A DNA stretch of 64,000 bases from an uncultured Faecalibacterium sp. (GCA_900539945.1 UQDV01000003.1:1-64000); one strand, 5' to 3'; numbered from the stretch's first letter, positions 7,509 through 15,242 are shown. Made by a program: numbers and translations. The notes: generated from the sequence alone by a model not told the origin.

Positions 7509-7666
7509 CGTCTTCACAGCGGGATTTGAAAGAGCACGGGCCGCGCCGCAGGCGGGGCAATCAAAAGCCCAGTGGGCTTTTGATTAGTGCGAGGGTCCCA
7601 CCCGATAGGAATGTCTACAGGGGTGCATGCTGCAGGAGCAGCGGGATTTGAACAGGGCGGCGGCAT
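7492..7666. repeat. 175-bp repeat, copy 1, with perfect hairpin
   Basis: This is about 97 percent identical to 7761-7935 at an offset of 269. It carries a perfect hairpin at 7559-7585 (12-bp stem AATCAAAAGCCC, AGT loop). Seven bases later comes GGGTCCCACC and a GTAG..CTAC-like element. It ends in AGCAGCGGGATTTGAA, the reverse complement of the neighbouring tRNA-Pro T arm. Open frames across it (reading AAGFERARAAPQAG) have no ribosome site and I do not call them genes. Confidence 0.85.
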
Positions 7667-7760
7667 GAAATGCCGTAAACAAAGCCATAGCATGGCTTTG
7701 TTTAGCCCGCGGGTCCCAACCAGTAGGAAAGTCTACCCAGGGAGAAGTCGTAACACATTC
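7667..7760. repeat. Diverged hairpin unit between the two copies
   Basis: The same plan as the 175-bp repeat with a different stem: AAACAAAGCCAT/ATGGCTTTGTTT with loop AGC (7677-7703). Seven bases later GGGTCCCAACC and GTAGGAAAGTCTAC follow. Stem bases differ from copy 1 yet pairing is perfect, which points to a structured element rather than a chance palindrome. Confidence 0.7.
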
Positions 7761-7935
7761 GTGTACTGGTCTTTTTTAATCTCCGCAGCGGGATTTGAAA
7801 GAGCACGGGCCGCGCCGCAGGCGGGGCAATCAAAAGCCCAGTGGGCTTTTGATTAGTGCGAGGGTCCCACCCGGTAGGAATGTCTACAGGGGTGCATGCT
7901 GCAGGAGCAGCGGGATTTGAACAGGACGGCGGCAT
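7761..7935. repeat. 175-bp repeat, copy 2
   Basis: This is a near-identical copy of 7492-7666 including the hairpin (7828-7854) and the inverted tRNA-Pro T-arm piece. Its right end runs directly into the csm5 remnant; CGGCGGCAT is common to both copies. Confidence 0.85.
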
Positions 7936-8167
7936 AATCGTCCTTCAGGTAAGGGTAACCGACCGTTTTGGAGAGGAAACCGGTGCCGCCGCCAAGGATG
8001 AGATGTGGGGTGTCCGGAATGTTTGCGACGGGGTGGCCCTGCGGGAAGTGCGACAGGAAGGCATCCTGATAAAAGCGGCTGAACTCGGCGATGGCTTCCA
8101 GCAGGGCATCCTTTGTAATGGGATGGGCATACCGGTTGAGAATGCTCTGGTCCAGCGTCAGCCGGCA
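7926..8167 (-). pseudogene. csm5: Remnant of csm5 (type III-A CRISPR-Cas)
   Basis: The minus strand in the frame of CTG 8161 reads LTLDQSILNRYAHPITKDAL and later HLILGGGTGFLSKTVGYPYL. The LGGGTGFLSKT signature and its setting match the C-terminal half of Csm5, the RAMP protein that caps the Csm effector. It has no start of its own. It is out of frame with the csm1/csm4 remnant that it abuts, and it runs into the hairpin repeat at its 3' end. It is therefore a fragment left by deletion. Identity rests on remembered family motifs, not a search. Confidence 0.7.
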
Positions 8168-8829
8168 CCGTCGGTCACGCTGGCCTTGGTCTGCTCGTAG
8201 GCCTGGCCAAAGCTCTGGTCCAGCTCGTCCAGCGGGTAGGTGCCGCTGTGCAGGCTGGCGGTGTAGCGGTCGAATTTGGAGACCGGGATCCAGGCAAGCT
8301 TTTTGACCGCTTTGCGCTCAACGGTGGAAAGCTCGGCAGGGGATGTGGATGCGGCGATCGGCTTGGGCAGGTAAAAGGAATCCCCCCGCCAGGGCATGGC
8401 ATTGCTGATGCGCAGGGCGTCCGTATCGGCAGAGATGAGAAGCTCCTCCAGTGCGGCGGTCTGCTTGGCTGCGGCGCGGATGGAATAATGTTCGTTGAAC
8501 ATTGCGATGCCCGCGCTGATGGTCAGCGCCCCGCAGGTGTAGCTGCGCAGGTGCTTCTGGATGCGCAGGGCGGCCTGCAGGGTGTGGTTCCAGGCACCGA
8601 CCAGAAAGACGTCGTCGCCGCCGGCGTAGACGATGCTGACCCAAAGCCCCTGCAGCAGGCCGTTGATGTGGTACTTGAAGAACAGCGACATCTGCCGCGA
8701 GAACGCTGCGGCGCGGAACAGGTTGATGGACGGGCTGAGCGTCCGGACCAGCCGGTTCTTGGTGTAGGAGCGCACAGCGTCGGCGCAGAGGGCGGAGTCG
8801 TTCGAGAACGAAAGGAACCGTACTGGCAA
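8158..8829 (-). pseudogene. Fused remnants of csm1 (cas10) and csm4
   Basis: One open frame of 223 codons joins two unrelated pieces. Residues about 30-129 match Csm1/Cas10: FSRQMSLFFKYHIN, then VYAGGDDVFLVGAW (the palm-domain GGDD of cyclic-oligoadenylate synthesis), then YTCGALTISAGI. From about residue 130 on, ISNAMPWRGDSFYLPKPI and ERKAVKKLAWIPVSKFDRY match the N-terminal half of Csm4. The HD nuclease domain of Csm1, the ends of both proteins, and csm2 and csm3 are missing. The join is near 8440. No ribosome site precedes the first ATG. It cannot be a working effector; a residual product is possible but unlikely. Confidence 0.72.
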
Positions 8830-9020
8830 AGCAGCTGGCCGCCTATGAGCTTGCCATGCTGGGGGTGCCGGACGGGACAGAGATCACGGTCCAGCCGCTC
8901 GACGAGGACCGGTTGGGCTACTACTTCCAGCCGGTGGAGATCGATGCCAGAGCCTATGCAGCAGAAGAGACCGAGCGCCTGCAGGGGCTGATCGACAAAG
9001 AGCTGCAGAAAGAGACCTGA
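8820..9020 (+). pseudogene. C-terminal fragment of an unidentified protein
   Basis: An open frame of 66 codons reads VLAKQLAAYELAMLGVPDG and ends in ERLQGLIDKELQKET, with protein-like composition and a proper terminator right after it. It has no start codon or ribosome site and begins where the csm remnant ends, so it is probably the tail of a gene broken by the same rearrangement. I do not recognise the family. Confidence 0.45.
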
Positions 9021-9024
9021 CAAG

Positions 9025-9065
9025 AAAAGCAGAGCGTCCCGCAGAAGGGGAGCGCTCTGCTTTTT
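9025..9065 (+). terminator. Terminator after the gene fragment
   Basis: AAAAGCAGAGCG pairs with CGCTCTGCTTTT, followed by a T-run. Confidence 0.8.
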
Positions 9066-9161
9066 CAATATTCCCGAAACGTCGGTTCTGCGGTATAATG
9101 GAGCCGGATGGGCCGGCCTGCCGTGTCGGACGCGGACCGGAAACGAAAGGAGCTCTTGTTT

Positions 9162-10391
9162 ATGGAAAAAACGCTGCGCAGCTGCGCGGATCAGATCGTG
9201 GAAGCCAGCATCCGGGCGGTTCTGCCGGACGAGGCCGTCCGCCGTGCGCTGAAGGATTTTCACCCGGAAGGGCGCACGGTGCTGGTGGCCGCCGGAAAAG
9301 CCGCATGGCAGATGGCACATGCTGCCGTTGCCGTGCTGGGGCATGTGGACGGCGGTGTGGTTGTGACCAAATACGACCATGTAAAAGGGAAGATCCCCGG
9401 TGTGACCTGCTGCGAGGCAGGCCACCCGGTGCCGGATGCCAACAGCTTTGCCGCCACCCAGAAGGCGCTGGAGCTGGTGCAGAACCTGCAGCCAGAGGAC
9501 ACGGTGCTGTTCCTGCTTTCCGGCGGCGGAAGTGCACTGTTTGAAAAGCCGCTCATCCCTGCAGAGGAGCTGCAGGACATTACGTCCCAGCTGCTGGCCA
9601 GCGGCGCGGACATCGTGGAGATGAACACCATCCGCAAGCGTCTGTCCGGCGTCAAGGGCGGGCGGTTCGCGCAGGCTTGCGCCCCGGCACAGGTGTTCAG
9701 CATCGTCCTCAGCGACATTCTGGGCGACCCGCTGGATATGATCGCCAGCGGCCCGGCGGTGCCGGACACCTCCACCTGCGGGCAGGCGATCGCCATTGCT
9801 GAGAAATACCACCTGCGCCTGTCGACCGCGGCACAGGAGCTGCTGCGGCAGGAGACCCCCAAGGCTCTGACCAACGTGACCACCCGCATCACCGGCAGTG
9901 TGCGGGAGCTGTGCACGGCAGCCGCTGCGGCCTGCCGTGCGCTGGGGTATGAGCCGGTGCTTCTCACCGACCGGCTCTGCTGCGAGGCGCGGGAGGCGGG
10001 CAGCTTCCTTGGTTCGGTGGTCCGCACCCATGCGGGCGGAGGCCGGAAGCTGGCTTACATTGCAGGCGGCGAGACCGTGGTGCACCTGACCGGCAAGGGC
10101 CTGGGCGGGCGCAACCAGGAACTGGCCCTTGCGGCGACTCCTGCGCTGGCCGGGCTGAAACACTGCTGTGTGTTCTCGGTGGGCAGCGACGGCACCGACG
10201 GCCCCACCGATGCCGCCGGCGGCTATGTGGACGGCGAGACGGAAGCCGCTCTTCGCGCAGCCGGGCGGGACGTGTACCGCACCCTCGCCGACAACGACGC
10301 CTACCATGCTTTGCAGGCGGTGGGCGGGCTCATCCGCACGGGCGCTACCGGCACGAACGTCAACGACGTGGCTGTGGCGCTGGTGGAGTGA
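9162..10391 (+). CDS. Glycerate 2-kinase (MOFRL family)
   Basis: A 409-residue cytosolic kinase of the GckA/TtuD family that makes 2-phosphoglycerate from D-glycerate, feeding lower glycolysis. The N-terminal domain has VLVAAGKAAWQMA (about residue 41) and LSGGGSALFE (about 121), the phosphate-binding Gly-rich loop. The C-terminal MOFRL part has GGETVVHLTGKGLGGRNQE (about 302) and GSDGTDGPTDAAGG (about 341). I chose the ATG at 9162, with AGGAG 9 bases upstream; a longer in-frame ORF has no ribosome site. A TATAAT box at 9094-9099 lies upstream. It is a single gene between two terminators. Confidence 0.9.
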   Translation: MEKTLRSCADQIVEASIRAVLPDEAVRRALKDFHPEGRTVLVAAGKAAWQMAHAAVAVLGHVDGGVVVTKYDHVKGKIPGVTCCEAGHPVPDANSFAATQKALELVQNLQPEDTVLFLLSGGGSALFEKPLIPAEELQDITSQLLASGADIVEMNTIRKRLSGVKGGRFAQACAPAQVFSIVLSDILGDPLDMIASGPAVPDTSTCGQAIAIAEKYHLRLSTAAQELLRQETPKALTNVTTRITGSVRELCTAAAAACRALGYEPVLLTDRLCCEAREAGSFLGSVVRTHAGGGRKLAYIAGGETVVHLTGKGLGGRNQELALAATPALAGLKHCCVFSVGSDGTDGPTDAAGGYVDGETEAALRAAGRDVYRTLADNDAYHALQAVGGLIRTGATGTNVNDVAVALVE

Positions 10392-10521
10392 ACACCGGGG
10401 TCACGCCTGGTTCCGCAGGGGCAGCTCCGGCAGAAGCGCCCGGTCTTTCGGCTTGCAGAGGATGTGATACTGCACCATCGTCTGAAAAAATAATCCGCAC
10501 ACCGTAAAAGAATAGAGACTT

Positions 10522-10557
10522 GATTCGCCGTTTCAGCTACGAAACGGCGAATTTTTT
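10522..10557 (+). terminator. Terminator after glycerate kinase
   Basis: ATTCGCCGTTTC pairs with GAAACGGCGAAT, then T6. It lies 130 bases past the stop; the stretch between (10392-10520) shows no convincing gene. Confidence 0.85.
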
Positions 10558-10565
10558 GTGAGAGA

Positions 10566-10623
10566 AAATACCCCCGGCACAAACAGAGCTCTGGGGTTGC
10601 TCTGTCTATGCCGGGGGGATATT
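10566..10623 (-). terminator. Terminator of the pilus operon
   Basis: ATACCCCCGGCA pairs with TGCCGGGGGGAT, with an inner CAGAGC/GCTCTG stem. A T-rich run follows on the minus strand just past the sortase stop. Confidence 0.65.
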
Positions 10624-10637
10624 TCAGGCGGCTTTTG

Positions 10638-11459
10638 TCATTTCTGTTTGCGTTTTCTGCCGGAGGCCAGCAGGCCGATGAGCAAAAGCAGCAGCAGCGG
10701 CACGGCCAGCAGCGGCGCAATGAGGATGGGCTCAATGCGGGTGGCGTCAGCCGAAACGCGGATGCGCTTGAGGTTCTCCGGGGCGGTGACGCGGTGGCCG
10801 CGCACCAGCAGCCGGTGGGTGTTGATGCCGTAGGGGGTGCAGGTCATCAGGGTGACGTAGTCCTTGCCGTCCACCACTTTCAGTTCGTCCACCTCGGTGG
10901 GCAGCACGATGGAGATCTTGTCCACCTCGTAGGTCAGCTCCCGGTCCAGCACGGTGATGGTGAAGGTGTCGCCCACCTCCAGCCGGTCCAGATGGGTGAA
11001 CAGCTTGGCGCTGGGCAGGCCGCGGTGGGCCGAGATCACGGCGTGGGTGCTCTCGCCGCCCACCGGCAGGCTGGTGCCTTCCAGATGGCCTGCGGCCACC
11101 TGCAGCACGGCGTCGCTGGTGCCGTGATAGATGGGCAGCTCCACCCCGATGCGGGGAATGGTGATGTAGCCCATGATGCCGGTGCCGGTCACGTCCAGCG
11201 TGGTGCTGTAGGTGGAAAAGCGGTCGGCGTGGTACAGGGCATCCGGGGCGGCGGCGATCTTTTGATTAAAGACGTCGGCGGCATCAAAATAGGCCGTGTA
11301 GTCGGCGTCGGACAGGCCGTCCACCTGTTGGGCGTAGCTGTTCACAACCCTGGTCTGGTTGCGCTGGTTGATGTAATCGCTGATGGTAGGGTAGAGCATC
11401 ACCGCAAGGCCCACAAAGAAAATGAGGACGAGCAGGATGGTGCCGGAGTGCTTTTTCAT
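10638..11459 (-). CDS. Class C sortase, pilus assembly
   Basis: A 273-residue membrane-anchored transpeptidase that cuts LPXTG proteins and links pilin subunits through lysines. There is an N-terminal membrane segment (residues 7-25), a catalytic core with His in ISAHRGLP (about 144), the TLMTCTPYG cysteine motif (about 207) and Arg in HRLLVRGHR (about 220). A second membrane segment near the C-terminus (about 247-266) is typical of class C. The pilin gene ends 79 bases upstream on the same strand and is its likely substrate. Signal peptidase I is two genes upstream. Together they form a compact pilus locus. Confidence 0.92.
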   Translation of the reverse strand: MKKHSGTILLVLIFFVGLAVMLYPTISDYINQRNQTRVVNSYAQQVDGLSDADYTAYFDAADVFNQKIAAAPDALYHADRFSTYSTTLDVTGTGIMGYITIPRIGVELPIYHGTSDAVLQVAAGHLEGTSLPVGGESTHAVISAHRGLPSAKLFTHLDRLEVGDTFTITVLDRELTYEVDKISIVLPTEVDELKVVDGKDYVTLMTCTPYGINTHRLLVRGHRVTAPENLKRIRVSADATRIEPILIAPLLAVPLLLLLLIGLLASGRKRKQK

Positions 11460-11538
11460 GGCAAGGCCCTCTGTGCTGTGAAAAAGGAGCGGAGGCGAGT
11501 TGGTCGCCCCCGCTCCGGGTGTTTTCAGGGATGGTTGC

Positions 11539-12984
11539 TTAGTTCTTGTGCTCCATGCGCTTCTTGGTGACCAGCAGCACGACTGCTGCCACCATCAGGC
11601 CGCCGCCGATGACATAGAACAGGGTAGTGCCCATGCCGCCGGTGCTGGGCAGCACGGTGCCGGCGTTGTTCTCAACGACTACACCGCCATTGCCCTCGGC
11701 CCAGGTGGTGGCACCAGTCTCCAGAGTGGCGTTCTGAGAACCATTGCTGAGCTTGACTTCCTGACGCTCGGTGAGCTTGTTGTAGCCATCAGGAGCAAGG
11801 GTCTCATCCAGCCAGTAGTTGACCTTGTCCAGGCCGGAGATGTGGACCTTGCCGTTGACTACGATGGTATCGGTAACATTCTCGCCGTTCTCGGTGTCCA
11901 GAGCCACACGGTAACTGCCATCCGCATTTTTCACAAACCGAAGGGCTGTATCGCTGGTTTTGGTTTCGTACAGCTTGAACTTAGCACCGTTCAGCAGGGT
12001 GTGGGTGCCGTCCTCGTTTGCCGTGCCGTCCACCTTCACCAGGTCGAACTCGTGGGTGTAAGTGGTGGTCTCCTTGTTGACGGTCTGCTTGTTGCCGTAG
12101 TGCAGGGTTGCGCTGTTCTTGTTGCCAGCAACAACGGCGTCCTTGTTCAGGGTAGCGGTGTAGGTCACAACGATCGTCTCATCGACCTTGCCTGCAACAT
12201 AGCTGTCGTTGAAGGCGAGGGTGAAGGTGGGGTCGCCTTCCTTTTGCTTGAGAGTCAGTTTGGCATTGTTGTCGTTGAGAGCCACGCCATCGACCTGGAT
12301 GCTGCCAGAACTAAAGCTCAGGCCAGCATCCATGGTATCGGTGACCACATAATTCTTAGCACCGGCTTTTACATGGATGGTGATCTTGAACTCCACGGTA
12401 TCACCGATCTTGGCGTCGTTGGTGGTATCCCAGGCATCACCGTTCTTGACCTCTTTCTCGATGGTGGGCTGGCCGTTCTTCTCCGTGATGGTGACATTGG
12501 GCTTGGTGGTATTCAGGCCGCACAGAGCACCCAGAGAGCTGTCCACCAGATAGTAGCCCAGGTCCAGGTTGGGGAAGATAACATCGCTTCCGGTGCTGGT
12601 CTGAGACTCAGCAGCAGCGGAAACCTTGTTTTCGGTAGCCCACTTCAGGGCCAGCTTGGCAAATTCTGCTTTGTCAGAATCCTGGCTCTTTGCGGCATTC
12701 CAAGTGGGGTGGCCGTTGGTCAGGTCGATGTAGTCCTTGCCGGCACCCGTCTTGAAGAAATTCTCCCAAGCCGACTCTACGGTGTAGGAATAGGTCTTGC
12801 TTTCAGCGTTGTAGCTGTCCAGCTTGAACATGCGGTAGATGGTGTAGGTCTCACCACTTACAGTGCCGTCGATGGTGATGGAACCTTTGGTGGCATTGGT
12901 CTCTGCAAAAGCAGGCACGGCCATAGCCAGCACCAAGGCTGCTGCCAGCAGGGCAGCAAACAGTTTTTTGAACGTCTTTTTCAT
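11539..12984 (-). CDS. LPXTG pilin, SpaA-type isopeptide-forming backbone protein
   Basis: A 481-residue secreted pilin. It has a signal peptide (to about AFA|E, residue 27), then an N-terminal D1-like domain. A middle domain holds DTMDAGLSFSSGSI, the usual start of isopeptide pilin D2 folds. A Cna-B-like domain follows with the E-box YWLDETLAPDGYN (about 387-399), whose Glu catalyses the internal Lys-Asn bond. Then come LPSTGG (about 446), a membrane segment and KKRMEHKN. AAAGGAG is 14 bases before the ATG, a long spacing. A hairpin GGAGGCGGG/CCCGCTCC lies in the gap to the signal peptidase gene and may tune expression. No tip or basal pilin is seen. Confidence 0.9.
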   Translation of the reverse strand: MKKTFKKLFAALLAAALVLAMAVPAFAETNATKGSITIDGTVSGETYTIYRMFKLDSYNAESKTYSYTVESAWENFFKTGAGKDYIDLTNGHPTWNAAKSQDSDKAEFAKLALKWATENKVSAAAESQTSTGSDVIFPNLDLGYYLVDSSLGALCGLNTTKPNVTITEKNGQPTIEKEVKNGDAWDTTNDAKIGDTVEFKITIHVKAGAKNYVVTDTMDAGLSFSSGSIQVDGVALNDNNAKLTLKQKEGDPTFTLAFNDSYVAGKVDETIVVTYTATLNKDAVVAGNKNSATLHYGNKQTVNKETTTYTHEFDLVKVDGTANEDGTHTLLNGAKFKLYETKTSDTALRFVKNADGSYRVALDTENGENVTDTIVVNGKVHISGLDKVNYWLDETLAPDGYNKLTERQEVKLSNGSQNATLETGATTWAEGNGGVVVENNAGTVLPSTGGMGTTLFYVIGGGLMVAAVVLLVTKKRMEHKN

Positions 12985-13078
12985 GAGGGGATGATTCGCT
13001 CCTTTCCAGATGGGGGAAATTTATGCACACAACATTGCTTCGGAGGCGGGACACATTCGCCCGCTCCGCAGGCACAAA

Positions 13079-13666
13079 TCAGAATACCGCAAGGCGGTTC
13101 AGCGGCCAGATGCGCAGGAACACCCGCCCCACGACCTGGCTTTTTTCCACGCAGCCGATCACACTGCTGCGGCTGTCGATGGACACCGAGCGGTGGTCGC
13201 CCAGCACAAAGTACCGGTTCTCCGGCACCTGATAGGGGAACCGGATGTCACATTCGCCCAGTGCCAGCTCGTCCACATAAGGCTCGTCCAGCACAGTGCC
13301 GTTCACGGTCACATGGCCGTCCTCGTCCATGGAGATCACGTCACCGGGCTGGCCGATCACACGCTTGAGCAGGAGCTTGTTCTGCCAATAAAAGCCGCAC
13401 AGGTCGCCGGTTTTCATGCTGTCGGACTTGACCAGCAGCAGAATGTCCTTATCTTCCAGCGTGGGGTTCATGCTGTCGCCGGACACCTGCAGCACCGGCA
13501 GGAACAGGGTGGCCAGCAGCACGGCCACAGCGGCCACCACCACCAGCGCATAAATGGTGCTGCGCAGTACCCGTCCGTACCGGCTGCGGTAGGCCAGACG
13601 GTCGCGCTCGGCCTTTACCTCCTCTGTGGAGGGGATGGCCGTAAATTTGATCTCGGTTGATTTCAT
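13079..13666 (-). CDS. lepB: Signal peptidase I
   Basis: A 195-residue single-pass membrane protease. One membrane segment (about 38-58) is followed by VSGDSMNPTL (catalytic Ser about 65) and KLLLKRVIGQPGD (catalytic Lys about 102). Later come DEPYVDE and the box E motif YFVLGDHRSVSIDSR (about 152-166), complete for an S26 peptidase. Its place between a coiled-coil gene and the pilin suggests it is dedicated to the pilin, as in other sortase loci. The ATG overlaps the stop of the upstream gene as ATGA. Confidence 0.9.
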   Translation of the reverse strand: MKSTEIKFTAIPSTEEVKAERDRLAYRSRYGRVLRSTIYALVVVAAVAVLLATLFLPVLQVSGDSMNPTLEDKDILLLVKSDSMKTGDLCGFYWQNKLLLKRVIGQPGDVISMDEDGHVTVNGTVLDEPYVDELALGECDIRFPYQVPENRYFVLGDHRSVSIDSRSSVIGCVEKSQVVGRVFLRIWPLNRLAVF

Positions 13667-14233
13667 TTTACCTTGCCTTCTTCCGGCAGGATGTCGGTGT
13701 CGCAGCGGCTGCGCAGCAGCTCACGGGTGCTCTGCTCAAAAGCAGCCCGCCGTGCCGCGATCTCCTGTTCCGTTTTGGCCCGCAAGGCGGCACAGTCGGC
13801 CTCTGTCTGGGCACGCTTGTGCTCTGCTGCCTCGGTCAGGGCGTCACATTCCCGCTTGGTCTGTGCCTTCAGCTGTTCCGCCTCGGCCCGGGCCTGTGCC
13901 AGGATCTGGTCCGCCTCGGCTTTTGCCTGCGCCTGCAGGGCGTCCCGGTCGACCGACCGCACCGAAGCCAGATAGTCATCGGCGGCTGCCTGCGCAGCGC
14001 GCTCCTGCTCCAGCAGCTCGGCCGGGGGCTGCCTGCGCAGCCTCAAACACATGGTTCAGTTCCAGAGCGGCCTGTGCAATGGACCCGGCACTGTCCAGAT
14101 GGATCTGCCGCTGTTCCAGTTTGGCGGTCAGATCTGCATTTTCGGCTTTGAGCTGATCTTCGCTCTGCTTGAGCGCAAAGATGATCTCGACCAGTTCAGT
14201 GCGGCGCATATGCCGCAGTTCACGGTCTGCCAT
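13663..14233 (-). pseudogene. Coiled-coil protein, reading frame broken at a C5/G5 run
   Basis: An N-terminal part (MADRELRHMRRTELVEIIFA, from 14233) and a C-terminal part (AELLEQERAAQAAADDYLAS, to 13663) are clearly one protein of about 189 residues in two frames. The shift maps to the GGGGG run at 14024-14028; removing one base restores ...EAAQAAPAELLEQE. The protein would be almost wholly alpha-helical and coiled, rich in Glu, Gln and Ala, with no signal peptide. It would be the first gene of the pilus operon, overlapping signal peptidase I by ATGA. Sequencing error, slippage-based phase variation or true decay are all possible. Function unknown. Confidence 0.7.
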
Positions 14234-14446
14234 AACGGCACCTCCGTATCAAAAGCGTTGCAGGGCCGGTACGGGCCCTGCTGCGCGAAAAAGCGATTTT
14301 CGTACAGAAATTCGTCAAAACTCCGAACATCCACACATACAGCATTCTACCAGACGAAATGCAACAAAACCATAACAAAAATGGCGTTGCAGTGGGTTCT
14401 CAAAAAATATTTTTTGAAAATCGCGCACAAAATCCTCAGGCTGCGC

Positions 14447-14485
14447 AAAAAGAGCACCCTGCGCGGAAAACAGGGTGCTCTTTTT
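14447..14485. terminator. Bidirectional terminator between peptide gene and pilus operon
   Basis: AAAAAGAGCACCCTG pairs with CAGGGTGCTCTTTTT. It directly follows the stop of the peptide gene at 14498 (minus strand). Confidence 0.9.
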
Positions 14486-14497
14486 GCGGCAGAATGT

Positions 14498-14743
14498 TTA
14501 CTTCTTGATGAAACCGCCCAGCAGATTGTTCAGCTCAACGACGGACTTGTAGATCACATTGATGTTGTTGATAATGGAGCTTGCACCGGAGAAGATGCGG
14601 GCCAGCTGGTTAAAGACCTGACCCACGTTCAGGAATGCCTTGTAAGCGTCGCTGTCGGCAATGGTGGCACCGCCGTCCAGATAGGTCATCTCGTTTTCGT
14701 CGATCACGGCATAGCAGGCGGGCAGTTTCATTTCGGTCATCAT
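14498..14743 (-). CDS. Peptide with double-glycine-type leader, possible bacteriocin or signal
   Basis: An 81-residue protein. The ATG at 14743 follows AAAGGA at a good distance; an ATG 15 codons earlier does not. Residues about 1-25 end in ENEMTYLDGG. This fits the double-glycine leader rule (Glu at -8, a hydrophobic at -7, Leu at -4, Gly-Gly at -2/-1). The 56-residue remainder is hydrophobic and helical with NVGQVFNQLARIF and ELNNLLGGFIKK, without Cys, Ser or Thr clusters for lanthionines. That suggests an unmodified class II-like peptide or a cell-cell signal. No C39-peptidase transporter or immunity gene is adjacent. The peptide may need an exporter encoded elsewhere. Confidence 0.65.
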   Translation of the reverse strand: MMTEMKLPACYAVIDENEMTYLDGGATIADSDAYKAFLNVGQVFNQLARIFSGASSIINNINVIYKSVVELNNLLGGFIKK

Positions 14744-14798
14744 AATGGGAATTCCTTTCTTTCGTAAAATCAGCGCATGTTTTTCCAAAATGTAAAAA

Positions 14799-15242
14799 TC
14801 AGACGGCGGCCACGACCACCAGCGTGACCAGAATGCCGGCCACCAGCAGGGTGCCCAGATGCTTCTGCAGGGCAGGACCGCCGGTCATGGGCGGGGTAGG
14901 AGTCGTGGGACTGGCGGAGCTGGACTTTGCGGTCCACTGGGCGTAGATGGTGGTGTCACCGGTGAACACGGTAGCGGTGGTGATCCGGCTGCCGCCCACC
15001 GGCTCGGTGTACCAGCCGTTGAAGGTGTAGCCGTCCATCGTGGGAGACTCCGGCAGGGTGGTCAGTTTGCCGTCCAGATTGGTGGTGACCACCACGGTGG
15101 AGCTCACACCGCCGCAGGCGTCCAGACCGATGGTATAAAAGGCGTCCTCTTTATTTCCTGCGGCAAAGGCGGCAGGCACTGCCGCACACAGCAGGCTGAG
15201 CAGGACCAGACAGAGTGTCAATGCTCGGAAGATTTTTTTCAT
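14799..15242 (-). CDS. Small secreted protein with one InlB-type B-repeat
   Basis: A 147-residue protein with a signal peptide (residues 1-28). A single Listeria-Bacteroides repeat follows (GYTFNGWYTEPVGG, ending TTIYAQWTA; about residues 74-106). Then come a Ser/Thr/Pro linker and a C-terminal membrane segment (LLVAGILVTLVVVAAV). It is probably displayed at the cell surface. There is no LPXTG, although PMTGG stands where a sorting signal could once have been. GAGG precedes the ATG at 15242. Its place beside the pilus locus and the leader peptide suggests a surface cluster. The ligand is unknown. Confidence 0.75.
   Translation of the reverse strand: MKKIFRALTLCLVLLSLLCAAVPAAFAAGNKEDAFYTIGLDACGGVSSTVVVTTNLDGKLTTLPESPTMDGYTFNGWYTEPVGGSRITTATVFTGDTTIYAQWTAKSSSASPTTPTPPMTGGPALQKHLGTLLVAGILVTLVVVAAV

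Noticed and set aside
7741..7753. GAAGTCGTAACA resembling the 3' end of 16S rRNA
   Set aside because: Only about 12 bases match and the flanks do not; there is no rRNA structure here.
7342..7856. Open frames across the tRNA-Pro repeats ending in AGFERARAAPQAGQSKAQ
   Set aside because: They translate the repeat and tRNA sequence, have no ribosome site and no separate start. I treat them as artefacts of the repeat.
7492..7935. Possible CRISPR array beside the csm remnant
   Set aside because: The repeat units are 175 bp, palindromic and not separated by uniform spacers; nothing resembles 28-37 bp repeats with spacers.
10392..10520. 25-codon minus-strand frame after glycerate kinase
   Set aside because: Too short, no ribosome site, no conserved feature.
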